64,000 nucleotides of DNA, from contig NZ_JAHHIU010000092.1 in the NCBI RefSeq assembly GCF_024539815.1, forward strand, positions 1 to 64,000, in the 5' to 3' direction. The stretch's first letter is position 1. The number at the start of each line of letters is the position of its first letter. The notes under the pieces are model-generated. The model was given only the letters and a program-made list of their open reading frames with translations, was not told where the DNA came from and did not search any database. Shown in pieces: positions 41,042 through 49,478 of the stretch. Both the position numbers and the translations under genes were made by a program. This DNA comes from Streptomyces hayashii. Its GTDB lineage: Bacteria > Actinomycetota > Actinomycetes > Streptomycetales > Streptomycetaceae.

Positions 41042-42070
41042 ATGCGTGCCACAGTGATGTACGGAGCCGGAGACGTCCGTGTCGAGGACCGGCCCGATCC
41101 GAAGATCGTCCAGACCACCGATGCCGTCGTTCGCGTGGCCGCCGCCTGCGTGTGCGGCAGCGACCTGTGGCCCTACGGTTCGATGCCGGCCACGGAGACC
41201 GGGCGGGCGATGGGACACGAGTTCCTCGGCGTCGTCGAGGAGGCCGGCGCGGACGTCACCAGCCTGAGCGCGGGTGATCTGGTGGTGGCGCCGTTCACGT
41301 ACAGCGACAACACCTGCGACTACTGCGCCGAGGGGCTGCACATCTCGTGCCGCAACGGCGGCCGGTACGGCGTCGACGGAGTGGACGGCGGGCAGGGTGA
41401 AGCCGTCCGCGTCCCGCACGCCGACGGCACCCTGGTGAAGCTGCCGGTGGCCGCCGACTTGGCCCTGATCCCGTCGCTGCTGGCGCTGTCGGACGTGATG
41501 ACCACCGGCCACCACGGCGCGGTCACGGCGGGCGTCGGGCGCGGCGACACGGTGCTGGTCGTCGGGGACGGAGCGGTGGGCCTGTGCGCGGTGATCGCCG
41601 CCCGCCGCCTCGGCGCTGAGCGGATCCTCCTCGCGGGCCGACATGAAGCACGTACGGACCTCGGGAGGCACTTCGGCGCCACCGACGTGGTCGCCGAGCG
41701 CGGCGAAGAAGGCATCGCCCGCATCCGCGAACTGACCGGGAAGCTGGACAAGGTCATCGAGGCCGTCGGCACCCGGCCGGCCCTCGACACGGCGCTCGGC
41801 GCCGTGAGGGACGGCGGCACCATCAGCCGCCTCGGCGTCCCCCAGTACGAGCAGGGCCCGATCGGCCCGGCCGAGTTCATGCGCAACATCACCCTGACCG
41901 GCGGCGCCAGCCCCTCCCGCGCCTACATCGAGCAGCTCCTGCCCGACGTCCTGGACGGCGCCATCGCCCCCGGCCGCGTCTTCGACCGGACCTACGCCCT
42001 CGACCGGACGCCGGAGGCGTACCGGGCCATGGCCGACCGCAAGGTCCTCAAGGCCCTCATCCGCCCCTGA
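41042..42070 (+). CDS. Zinc-dependent alcohol dehydrogenase family protein (copy 2)
   Basis: A 342-residue medium-chain dehydrogenase with CVCGSDLWPYGS, GHEFLG, the three-cysteine loop NTCDYCAEGLHISC, and Rossmann segment VLVVGDGAVGLCAV. It is a clear paralogue of the gene at 13327-14343, sharing the CVCGSDLWPY zinc motif and the VGDGAVGLC cofactor loop. GGAG lies 14 nt upstream of the ATG. It is divergent from MmyB-like copy 2. Substrate unknown. Confidence 0.88.
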   Translation: MRATVMYGAGDVRVEDRPDPKIVQTTDAVVRVAAACVCGSDLWPYGSMPATETGRAMGHEFLGVVEEAGADVTSLSAGDLVVAPFTYSDNTCDYCAEGLHISCRNGGRYGVDGVDGGQGEAVRVPHADGTLVKLPVAADLALIPSLLALSDVMTTGHHGAVTAGVGRGDTVLVVGDGAVGLCAVIAARRLGAERILLAGRHEARTDLGRHFGATDVVAERGEEGIARIRELTGKLDKVIEAVGTRPALDTALGAVRDGGTISRLGVPQYEQGPIGPAEFMRNITLTGGASPSRAYIEQLLPDVLDGAIAPGRVFDRTYALDRTPEAYRAMADRKVLKALIRP

Positions 42071-42161
42071 CCGGCCTTCATCCCGTTACCGGCTGCACAG
42101 CCACTGCACGAAGGGCACACCGAGCGTCTGCCCGAGGCGATCGACCACTGTCAGTGACGGC

Positions 42162-42887
42162 ATGCACAATGCGTTCATGAGCCACGACTACAGGCCCGGT
42201 GACGTGCTGTTGCTGGAGTGCCCGTTCACCGAGACCACCGTCACCGGGGTAACTCGTTACTACGTGTCCGTGCAGTGGCCGTGGCTGGAAGTGGACCCGC
42301 AGGCCGAGAACATGAGGTGGAACGGCCGGAGGGCACTTCCCACGCCCGCGGCCCGCGAGTGGGAGATGTTCCGAACGGAACCGGCGGAGACCACACTGAA
42401 GCCGGGTGACACCTGCCTGGTGGGCATCCCCGCGACCATGGTGCACGTCCAGGCGGTCCACCGCTTCGATCCGCCCCTGGTCACCGGCATGCTGCCTCGG
42501 CCCGCGTCCTACCTTGAGGTCCTGCAGCAGGGCGAGACACATGACCCTTCCCTGGAGGAGCAGGGCTACACGATCGATCCGGACGACGGCGAGCCCATAC
42601 GCATCGAGCTGTTCTTCCGTCCCTACGCGTTCCTCGAACCGGGTGATGAGGTCGCCGACCGGAACGGGCGCGCCTGGCGGTTCGATGCGGCCTGGAACTG
42701 GCACCCCTTCGACGGCGAGCAGTCGGGCACTCCGACCTGGCCGCTGAAGTTGATCACCCGACACGGTGAGCCGACACCGAAGGAAGCCGAAGAGGTCGCC
42801 CGGGCAACAGCAGCCGGCAGCCACTCGGACGAACTGGAGCGGTGGAGCGCACTCACTCACGCGCGACCGACCGCGCATCAGCAGTAG
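42162..42887 (+). CDS. Hypothetical protein
   Basis: A 241-residue protein I do not recognise. It opens YRPGDVLLLECPFTETTVTG and contains repeated beta-strand-like stretches with many Trp, Pro and acidic residues (YYVSVQWPWLEVD, AWRFDAAWNWHPFDGEQSG). There is no signal peptide or membrane helix. Codon use is typical of the genome. An ATG at 42177 is an alternative start. It follows the dehydrogenase by 91 nt in the same direction. Confidence 0.7.
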   Translation: MHNAFMSHDYRPGDVLLLECPFTETTVTGVTRYYVSVQWPWLEVDPQAENMRWNGRRALPTPAAREWEMFRTEPAETTLKPGDTCLVGIPATMVHVQAVHRFDPPLVTGMLPRPASYLEVLQQGETHDPSLEEQGYTIDPDDGEPIRIELFFRPYAFLEPGDEVADRNGRAWRFDAAWNWHPFDGEQSGTPTWPLKLITRHGEPTPKEAEEVARATAAGSHSDELERWSALTHARPTAHQQ

Positions 42888-43040
42888 GCCCCGCAGGTGA
42901 CACGAGGCCTGACTGTGTGACGACTGTCCTGCTTCGGCTCATCAGCCTTCGAGCTCTTCGGGGTCCATGGCATGCGGTCGGCGACGGACCGGGCCGGCTC
43001 CGGCCGCGGCACGCCGAGTTCCGTCGCGCGAGTCGCGACG

Positions 43041-43068
43041 ACGGCCGACGGACGACGGACGACGGACG
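43041..43068. repeat. Heptamer tandem repeat
   Basis: ACGGCCG is followed by three perfect ACGGACG units in the gap before the PatB gene. It is similar to the heptamers at 15767-15794. Confidence 0.7.
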
Positions 43069-43117
43069 GCATGGGTGTCCTCCGGGACGTGCTGTGCGTG
43101 CAGGGCCGGTGCGGTGT

Positions 43118-44365
43118 TCAGAGGTTCTCGACGGCCGTGAGCAGCCGAGCGATGGCCTCGTCGACCGTGGAGCGGGGACAGCCCAGGTTCACGCGCATGT
43201 AGCCGTGGCCCTCGGTCCCGAACTTCTGCCCCTTGTCCAGCCACAGCCGGGCCCGGGTGAGCATGAACTTGTCGAGTGATTCGGCGTCCATCCCGAGCTC
43301 ACGGCAGTCCATCCATGCCAGGTACAGGGAGTCGGCCGGCAGGACCCGCACCTTGGAGGTGGCGGAGTTGACCGAGCGGGCGAAGTGGGCGTGATTGCCG
43401 CGCAGGTAGGTGAGCATCTCCTCCAGCCAGGGCGCACCGTGCGCGTAGGCGGCCTCGGCCGCCACCATGCCGAGCACGTTGACCAGCGGGAACACGTTGC
43501 GGTCGTACTGCCGGGCCAGTTCCGCGCGCACCCGTGGGTCGGGGACGAAGACGTTGGCGCTCTGCAGGCCGGGGAGGTTGAACGTCTTGCTGGGGGCGGT
43601 GCAGGTGATGCTGTTGCGTGCGAACTCCTCGCCGAGCGACGCGAACGGGATGTGCGTGCGGTCCGGGTTGATGACGAGGTCCTGGTGGATCTCGTCGGAG
43701 ACGACCAGGACGCCTTGGCGGGCGCAGATCTCGCCCATGGTCCGCAGTTCGTCCTCGGTCCACACGTTCCCGGTGGGGTTGTGGGGGTGGCTGAGGATGA
43801 ACAGCTTGGTGTCGGGACGGATGGCCGCCTCGAACGTCCGGACGTCGAAGCGGTAGCCGTCGTCGGTGCGCCGCAGCGGTGCGTACGCGAGGTGGCGTCC
43901 GTTGAGCCGGATGTCGTCGTGGAAGTGGGCATAGACCGGCGGCTGGATGAGAACCGAGTCGCCCGGCGCGGAGAACGCCTGGACCGCGGTCTTGAGCGTG
44001 GTGATGACGCCGGCGGTCTGCATCACCCACTCCCGCGGCACCTCCCAGCCGAACCGCTCGGCCTGCCAGCCGGTGACGGCGTCGAGGTAGCTGTCGGTCG
44101 CGCCGCCGGGGTACCCGAAGACGCCATGGTCCACGGCTTGGTGGAGCGCGTCCAGGACGGGCTGGGGGGCCTTGAAGTCGGTGTCGGCGACCCACATCGG
44201 CAGCGGGTCGGCCGCGGCTTCGTCCGGTGTCAGGAACTGGTCGGCACAGGCCCACTTCATGGAGTTGCTGTTCCTGCGGTCGACGATGGTGTCGAAGATC
44301 GATCCGCCGGCCGCCGCGGGGACGGCCTGCCGTGTCCCGTCAGGGCAGGTGGGGTCGGTTGCCAT
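43118..44365 (-). CDS. PatB/MalY-type PLP-dependent C-S lyase (aminotransferase class I/II fold)
   Basis: A 415-residue fold-type I PLP enzyme with SHPHNPTGNVW, SDEIHQDL (cofactor Asp) and Lys260 in TAPSKTFNLPG. PatB/MalY proteins cleave cystathionine or other cysteine S-conjugates, and some act as aminotransferases. It is divergent from an Lrp-family gene; an 8-bp inverted repeat lies between. TAGCAT ends 6 nt before the ATG, so the transcript may be leaderless. Confidence 0.9.
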   Translation of the reverse strand: MATDPTCPDGTRQAVPAAAGGSIFDTIVDRRNSNSMKWACADQFLTPDEAAADPLPMWVADTDFKAPQPVLDALHQAVDHGVFGYPGGATDSYLDAVTGWQAERFGWEVPREWVMQTAGVITTLKTAVQAFSAPGDSVLIQPPVYAHFHDDIRLNGRHLAYAPLRRTDDGYRFDVRTFEAAIRPDTKLFILSHPHNPTGNVWTEDELRTMGEICARQGVLVVSDEIHQDLVINPDRTHIPFASLGEEFARNSITCTAPSKTFNLPGLQSANVFVPDPRVRAELARQYDRNVFPLVNVLGMVAAEAAYAHGAPWLEEMLTYLRGNHAHFARSVNSATSKVRVLPADSLYLAWMDCRELGMDAESLDKFMLTRARLWLDKGQKFGTEGHGYMRVNLGCPRSTVDEAIARLLTAVENL

Positions 44366-44386
44366 GGCTGAATGCTAGCCAGGACG

Positions 44387-44416
44387 GTGGGCAATATGTT
44401 CGTGAACTTTGCCCAC
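44387..44416. promoter_or_regulatory. Lrp-type operator in the patB/lrp divergent promoter
   Basis: GTGGGCAA (44387-44394) and TTGCCCAC (44409-44416) form a perfect 8-bp inverted repeat around 14 bp that contain TTCGTGAA. It overlaps the -35 area of both genes. Confidence 0.55.
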
Positions 44417-44446
44417 TCAGGGCGTTGCGTGGCTAGGATTTCGCAT

Positions 44447-44932
44447 GTGGATGCCACTGACCGCAAGATTCTTGCTCTTCTGCAGTCCGAGGGGCGGATC
44501 ACGCTCACCGATCTGGCCGACAAGGTCCGGCTCAGCGTCTCCCGGTGCCAGCGACGGGTCCGCGATCTGGAAGCCGCCGGGACCATCCGCGGTTACCGCG
44601 CGGTCGTCGACGCCGCAGCGATGGGTTTCGGATTCGAGGTCCTGGTCTTCGCCACGCTCAGCCGCCCCGACGCCGTGCTGGAGTTCGACACGGCACTCGC
44701 CGCCATCCCCGAGATCGTCGAAGCCCAGCGGCTGTTCGGCGAACCGGACTACCTGATCCGCGTGGTCACGGCCGACCTGCCGTCCTACCAGCACCTCTAC
44801 GAGTCCGCGCTCATCCATCTGCCGGGGGTGCGCAGCCTCAACTCGACCATCGTGATGAAACACGCCGTCCAACCGCGGCCCCTGCCCGAGCGGCCCTCAA
44901 GAGACCGCACACCGCCCGCTCCCCGCACCTGA
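44447..44932 (+). CDS. Lrp/AsnC-family transcriptional regulator
   Basis: A 161-residue regulator with HTH TDRKILALLQSEGRITLTDL (about 4-23) onward and the RAM ligand-binding domain (LFGEPDYLIRVVTADLPSYQ). I chose the GTG at 44447: TAGGAT (44434-44439) lies 7 nt before it, which gives a leaderless mRNA, and the family starts there. Amino acids are the usual effectors. It probably controls itself and the divergent PatB-type gene. Confidence 0.88.
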   Translation: MDATDRKILALLQSEGRITLTDLADKVRLSVSRCQRRVRDLEAAGTIRGYRAVVDAAAMGFGFEVLVFATLSRPDAVLEFDTALAAIPEIVEAQRLFGEPDYLIRVVTADLPSYQHLYESALIHLPGVRSLNSTIVMKHAVQPRPLPERPSRDRTPPAPRT

Positions 44933-44991
44933 ACCTCACCGGGCGTCCCCATGCGAAGCCGCGGAGACGACCGCGGAGGCGGGCCGTCAGG

Positions 44992-45711
44992 TCAGGGGGT
45001 GAGGAAGCCCCGGAAGGTCACCTGCCTGCGGGTTCTGAAGCCGAGTCGCCGGTACAAGGCGAGCGCGCCCGTGTTGGCCTCGGCCACATGCAGGAACGGC
45101 CGCTCGCCGCGTGCTTCGATGCGGGCGGCGAGCGCACCGACCAGGAGAGCGGCGTGACCTCGCCCGCGCGCTTCGGGGGCGGTGCAGACGGCGCTGATCT
45201 CGGTCCACCCCGGCGGCCGCAGCCGTTCTCCCGCCATCGCCACCAGGGCGCCCCGGACACGGACGCCCAGGTAGGTGCCGAGTTCATGGGTGCGTGGCCG
45301 GAAGGGGCCCGGCTCGGTCCGTGCGACGAGGTCGAGCATCTCGGGCACGCTGTCCTCGCCCAGTTCGACCACATCGCTGTCGGACGCCTGACGAGGACGG
45401 TCGGTCCGGTCGCCGCCGGGCCGGATCATCTGCCGGCCATCAAGGCTGAACACTGCTGGCCAGGCCGGCGGCGGGGTGGCCGGGCAGCTGAACATGTCGG
45501 CGAACGCGCCGGGACCGAGCAGCCGGGCGAGGTCGGCCCAGTCCTCCGCGCCCGGATCGGTGGGCACGGAGGAGAAAGTCGCCACTCCGGCGAGATAGGT
45601 GGAGGACCGACCGAGCCGCCGGGCGAGATGCGCGTGCCGGCCGGCGAGCGACTGCCCCACCGGGTCGTCGAGCACCGGGTCGTCGAGCACCGCGTCGTCG
45701 TCGTTCCTCAT
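44992..45711 (-). CDS. GNAT-family N-acetyltransferase
   Basis: A 239-residue protein with a C-terminal GNAT (FR47-like) domain (about 125-235), acetyl-CoA loop APEARGRGHAALLVGALAAR and the closing GALALYRRLGF. The N-terminus has a duplicated LDDPV. The ATG at 45711 is supported by AAGGA 8 nt upstream, the nearest of three tandem copies. It is 78 nt downstream of the LysE-type gene and convergent with the Lrp gene. Acceptor unknown. Confidence 0.85.
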   Translation of the reverse strand: MRNDDDAVLDDPVLDDPVGQSLAGRHAHLARRLGRSSTYLAGVATFSSVPTDPGAEDWADLARLLGPGAFADMFSCPATPPPAWPAVFSLDGRQMIRPGGDRTDRPRQASDSDVVELGEDSVPEMLDLVARTEPGPFRPRTHELGTYLGVRVRGALVAMAGERLRPPGWTEISAVCTAPEARGRGHAALLVGALAARIEARGERPFLHVAEANTGALALYRRLGFRTRRQVTFRGFLTP

Positions 45712-45715
45712 CGTC

Positions 45716-45745
45716 CTGTTCCTTGCTGTTCCTTGCTGTTCCTTG
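45716..45745 (-). repeat. Three tandem 10-bp repeats, each carrying a Shine-Dalgarno core
   Basis: On the minus strand the unit CAAGGAACAG occurs three times directly before the GNAT start. Each contains AAGGA, and the closest copy is correctly spaced. Confidence 0.8.
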
Positions 45746-45789
45746 AGGAGAGGGGTTGCGGGGTGGAGTCGCCACCCGTTCCGAGACAT

Positions 45790-46410
45790 TCACGGCTGGC
45801 TGGTGGCGACCTTCAGTCCGAACCCGATCAGTACGACCCCGGTCACACGGTCCATGGTCCGGCGCACGGCCGGCTTCTCGAAGAAGGCGCGCGCCTTGGC
45901 CAGCAGCAGTACGTAGCCGCCGAGCCAGAGCGCGGTGAGCGCCGCGTGCGCCAGGACCAGCAGGGCCATGCCGGTGTGAGGGCCCGGACCGGTCGGGGCC
46001 AGCGTCGGCAGCAGGCCCGTGTAGAAGACAGCGATCTTGGGATTGAAGACGTTGCTCACCAGGCCGGTCCGCCAGGGGTTTCCGCGCGGCTCGACGGAGG
46101 CTGCCGCCGGTGTCGGGGATCCGGACCGACGACTCCGGAACAGCGCCTGTACGCCGAGGAAGAGCAGGTAGAGGGCCCCGGCCAGTTTGACCACCGTGTA
46201 CGCGGTGGTGGACGCGGCCAGAACGGCGGCGAGGCCGGCCACCGTGAGCACGCCCCACACCAGCAGTCCCGCGGTGATGCCACCCACCGTACGGAGCCCG
46301 TCCCGCCAACCGGCGGCCACCGCCGGCTTGGTCACGACGGCCATGTCCGGCCCGGGCACCATGGTCAGCACTGCCAGGGCGCCGACAGCGGTCACGAACT
46401 CCATGAGCAT
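45790..46410 (-). CDS. LysE-family amino-acid/threonine exporter
   Basis: A 206-residue inner-membrane protein with about six helices. The family signature is in GALAVLTMVPGPDMAVVTKPAVAAGWRDGL (positions about 8-37), and NPKIAVFYTGLLP follows. The RhtB/LysE family exports amino acids or their analogues. The ATG at 46410 has no good ribosome site. It probably forms an operon with the GNAT gene. Confidence 0.88.
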   Translation of the reverse strand: MLMEFVTAVGALAVLTMVPGPDMAVVTKPAVAAGWRDGLRTVGGITAGLLVWGVLTVAGLAAVLAASTTAYTVVKLAGALYLLFLGVQALFRSRRSGSPTPAAASVEPRGNPWRTGLVSNVFNPKIAVFYTGLLPTLAPTGPGPHTGMALLVLAHAALTALWLGGYVLLLAKARAFFEKPAVRRTMDRVTGVVLIGFGLKVATSQP

Positions 46411-46620
46411 GCTCGTAGTGTCACATCCGCGGGCCCGCGCCGGGTCGCGGCCCCGGTGAGCGGGCCATGGACGGCACAGGACAACGGGCTCGAAGTCCCC
46501 GTCAAGCGACTCGTCCAAGGAGCCCCGGTGGAGCAGGTCGTCGAGGTCGCCATGGCCCTGCCGGTGAGCGTCGTCGCGGAACCGGTCGGCCGGCGCCGAC
46601 AGGGCCGTCGCAGCGGGCCG

Positions 46621-47778
46621 TCAGACGGTGGCGCCCGGCGGGTTCCATCGGCGGGTGCGCGGGACCGCGTCGGAGAGACCGTAGTCCTTCCTGAGGCTTT
46701 CGGGGATCGCGTAGTGCATGACGCGTCCACGGGTGAGGGAGGACAGTTCGAGGACCGTGGTGAGGTGTCCGAGGCGGTCCAGGGCCCAGGCGCCGAGCGG
46801 GGAGCGGTCCTCGACGGTCTCCAGGACGCCGAGGATGTGGGGCACGGCCTTGACGGCGGTGTCCCACGACGTGCGCGGCACTCGGAGCCAGTCGGCGCAG
46901 GTGTCGCCGACGAGGTGGCGGATGAGGGCGGAGACGACCGGGTCGAAGAAGGTGCCGGGCACCACCTCCTCGTAGAGGTCGATCAGCTGCCGGGTCAGGT
47001 GGGCGCCCTCCTCGGAGGGGCCCATGTGCCGGACCATGTACAGGTCGAGGAACCGGCGGGCCGCGTCGAGGGTCTGGGGGACGGCGCCCTGGTCGACGCC
47101 GAGCATGGCGCCGACGACGCGCCACGCGTAGTAGTACGATTCCGCGCCCTCGGCCGACATGTGGATGCCCAGGCGGTGCAGGCTGTCCAGTACGAGCAGG
47201 GAGAAGAACATCTGCCCGCCGATCATGTCCTCCTGGCAGATCGGCGTTCCGTGGACCGCGACGTCCCAGCGGTTCTCGCGGGTGAGGTGGTGGCGGATGG
47301 AGGCGTGCAGGAGGCGGACCTTCTGGGCGGCCGGGATGAAGCGGCTGCCGGCCTCGAAGGCGTCGGGCTGCATCAGGTGGACGGTGAACTGACCGGTCTC
47401 CGCCATCCGCTTGGAGGGGTAGCGCAACCCGTGGGTGGCCGACAGCAGCTTCGCCACGTGCGGGACGACATAACAGGCCGGCATGGAGGCGAAGGACAGC
47501 GCGGTGGAGATGTGCACGTTGTTGTCGATGAAGAACAGCCGGGCCTTCTCCATCTCCGCCCAGTCCACCCAGGCAGGCGGGGTGCGGGTGACTTCGAGGT
47601 ACTCGCGTGCGACGTCGGGCAGTCCGTCCGGCAGGGGTGCGCCGGCGGTGGAGACGTAGCGCATCAGGGTGTTGAACTTGCCCACCTCCCCACGTTCGAA
47701 GAGCTCGGCGACGGTGGCGTCGGCGAGTTCGTCCCCGGCTTGCCGCAGGGCGTCCAGCGACGCGTCGGTGTAGGTCAT
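46621..47778 (-). CDS. MpaB-family oxygenase (DUF2236)
   Basis: A 385-residue alpha-helical protein with the DUF2236 / Lcp-MpaB pattern. His-rich segments include NNVHISTALSFASMPACYVV, RLLHASIRHHLT, and HGTPICQEDMIGGQMFFSLLVLDSLH. This family includes latex-clearing protein and the MpaB oxygenase that cleaves a farnesyl chain; they bind haem b or act on prenyl chains. It lies 94 nt after a polyprenyl synthase gene in the same orientation, so a prenyl product is a reasonable substrate guess. Confidence 0.85.
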   Translation of the reverse strand: MTYTDASLDALRQAGDELADATVAELFERGEVGKFNTLMRYVSTAGAPLPDGLPDVAREYLEVTRTPPAWVDWAEMEKARLFFIDNNVHISTALSFASMPACYVVPHVAKLLSATHGLRYPSKRMAETGQFTVHLMQPDAFEAGSRFIPAAQKVRLLHASIRHHLTRENRWDVAVHGTPICQEDMIGGQMFFSLLVLDSLHRLGIHMSAEGAESYYYAWRVVGAMLGVDQGAVPQTLDAARRFLDLYMVRHMGPSEEGAHLTRQLIDLYEEVVPGTFFDPVVSALIRHLVGDTCADWLRVPRTSWDTAVKAVPHILGVLETVEDRSPLGAWALDRLGHLTTVLELSSLTRGRVMHYAIPESLRKDYGLSDAVPRTRRWNPPGATV

Positions 47779-47872
47779 GGCAGGGTTTCTCCTCTTCCTC
47801 GGGAGCGTCCACGGCGGGCGGGAGGGCCGGCTGCCCGGCGCGGCACGGACGAGCGCCGGCTCGATGCGCGGG

Positions 47873-48928
47873 TCAGGACAGGCGTACTGCCGCGGAATGC
47901 GCCAGCGCGGTCAGCCCGTCGGCGGCGTGCGCCGGCAGCGCCAGCTCGTGGAGGGCGCCGAGGGCCTCCTCGACCCGTGCCCGGATCATGTCCTCGACCA
48001 GGTCGGGCGCTCTCAGCCGGCGCATCACCTCGCGCACCGCGTCCAGCCCCGCCGCGTCCAGGTCCTCCCGGCCCAGGAGCGAGTGCAGCAGTTCGCGCTC
48101 CGTGTCGTCGGCCAGCCGCCATGCCTCTGCCAGAAGTGCGGTGGGCCGTCGGCCGCGCACATCGTCGGCATTGGCCTTGCCGGTGTGCTCGGGGTCTCCG
48201 AACAGCCCGAGCAGGTCGTCCCGGAGCTGGAACGCCTCACCCAGCGGCAGCCCGTACGCGGAGTAGCCCTCGCGCAGCCGTGCCCCGGCGCCGGCCAGCG
48301 CGCCACCGATCAACAGGGGGCGTTCGACGGTGTACTTGGCGGTCTTGTACCGGATCACCTTCAGTGACGCCTCGGTGTCCGGGCCGGCTCCGGTGCGCAG
48401 GATCTCCAGACACTCGCCCGCGATCAGCTCGCGGGCCATCACCGCCCACAGCGGGCGGGCCCGGACGAGATACGCGGCGGGCAGACCGCTGACGGCGAAC
48501 AACTGCCCGGCCAGCGCCATCAGCAGGTCTCCCACCAGCATCGCCAACGACCGTGCGGCGCCGTCGGCGTCCGCACGAGCCCCCACGGCACCGCGGAGCG
48601 CCACATGGGCCGTGGGGCGGCCGTGCCGCAGCGGACTGTCGTCGATGAGATCGTCGTGCACGACCGCGGCGGCGTGCACCAGTTCCATCGAGGCCGCCGC
48701 ACGCACCAGCGCGTCGCTGTCCGGCTGCCCCACCGCCCGCCACCCCCAGTAGCAGAACGCCGCCCGCAGCCGCTTGCCGTCCGCGACCGCGGCCTCCAGC
48801 CGTTCGGCGACCGCGCCGAGCATCGGATCGACCGCCGCGAACTCGTCGGCCTCCCGGGCGACGAACTGCCGCAGCACCTCGTCCACGCGAGCCCTGAACG
48901 CCTGCGGATCCCACCGGTCAGACGCCAC
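47873..48928 (-). CDS. Polyprenyl synthetase (geranylgeranyl diphosphate synthase type)
   Basis: A 351-residue trans-prenyltransferase. The first Asp-rich motif is DDLID (92-96), with GKRLRAAF before it. The second region is FQLRDDLLGLFGD (Asp237/238). The residues before the first motif (MELVHAA) fit a C20-class enzyme, but chain length cannot be fixed by eye. GTG start, overlapping the upstream small gene by 11 nt. It makes prenyl diphosphate for the neighbouring MpaB-type oxygenase or another pathway. Confidence 0.9.
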   Translation of the reverse strand: MASDRWDPQAFRARVDEVLRQFVAREADEFAAVDPMLGAVAERLEAAVADGKRLRAAFCYWGWRAVGQPDSDALVRAAASMELVHAAAVVHDDLIDDSPLRHGRPTAHVALRGAVGARADADGAARSLAMLVGDLLMALAGQLFAVSGLPAAYLVRARPLWAVMARELIAGECLEILRTGAGPDTEASLKVIRYKTAKYTVERPLLIGGALAGAGARLREGYSAYGLPLGEAFQLRDDLLGLFGDPEHTGKANADDVRGRRPTALLAEAWRLADDTERELLHSLLGREDLDAAGLDAVREVMRRLRAPDLVEDMIRARVEEALGALHELALPAHAADGLTALAHSAAVRLS

Positions 48929-49196
48929 CGGCGGCCCTCCGGGCGAGAGCGCGCCGGGCGAGGATCTCCAGGTGGGCCGGGGGCGCGCCCGCGTACCTGT
49001 CCAGCACCAGGCGTCCCCGCGCGACGAGTTCGTGCTCGGCCTCCGCGGCGAGCTCCTCGGCGTCCGACCGCCGCAGCAGCCCCCGCACGGTCCCCAGGGC
49101 CGAACCCACCGTGCTCACCGCCAGATCGGCCAGCCCGGCCGCCAGCAACAGCGCCCGGCCGTCGGAACCCCCGCGTCGACCCGCTTCTTGCGTCAC
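48918..49196 (-). CDS. Small helical protein coupled to the polyprenyl synthase
   Basis: A 92-residue protein, mostly helical: an Ala/Leu-rich amphipathic N-terminal half (RALLLAAGLADLAVSTVGSA) and a charged C-terminal half (EELAAEAEHELVARGRLVLD). GAGGGAGA precedes the GTG at 49196. It overlaps the synthase start by 11 nt, so translation is coupled. I do not recognise a characterised family. A subunit or membrane adaptor of the synthase is a guess. Confidence 0.7.
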   Translation of the reverse strand: MTQEAGRRGGSDGRALLLAAGLADLAVSTVGSALGTVRGLLRRSDAEELAAEAEHELVARGRLVLDRYAGAPPAHLEILARRALARRAAGGV

Positions 49197-49478
49197 GCCG
49201 TCTCCCTCACCCGTCGCACCTCCAGGCAGCCCTGGACACACACCGTCGTTCCGAGCATCGCGTCCTGCCGGGCGCGCCAGCGGAGGAACTCACGATCGGG
49301 TGATCCGGTCGCTCGACCGTACGGATCACAGCTGTACCGAAGCGGTCGACGAGCCTCCGGGACGTGCTTTCGGGCGCCGACGCCGTTCACGCGCGTTCGG
49401 CGTCCGGGCGCCGCGCCCGGACGGTTAGGGTGACGGTGGTTCCCAGGTGGGCCGGTTCCGACACGTCGGGGGGCGTTG

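Noticed and set aside
44545..48492. A 1315-residue plus-strand open frame across the GNAT, LysE, MpaB and synthase genes
   Set aside because: It is antisense to four well-supported families and its translation is Arg/Gly/Ala low complexity, typical of GC-rich shadow frames.
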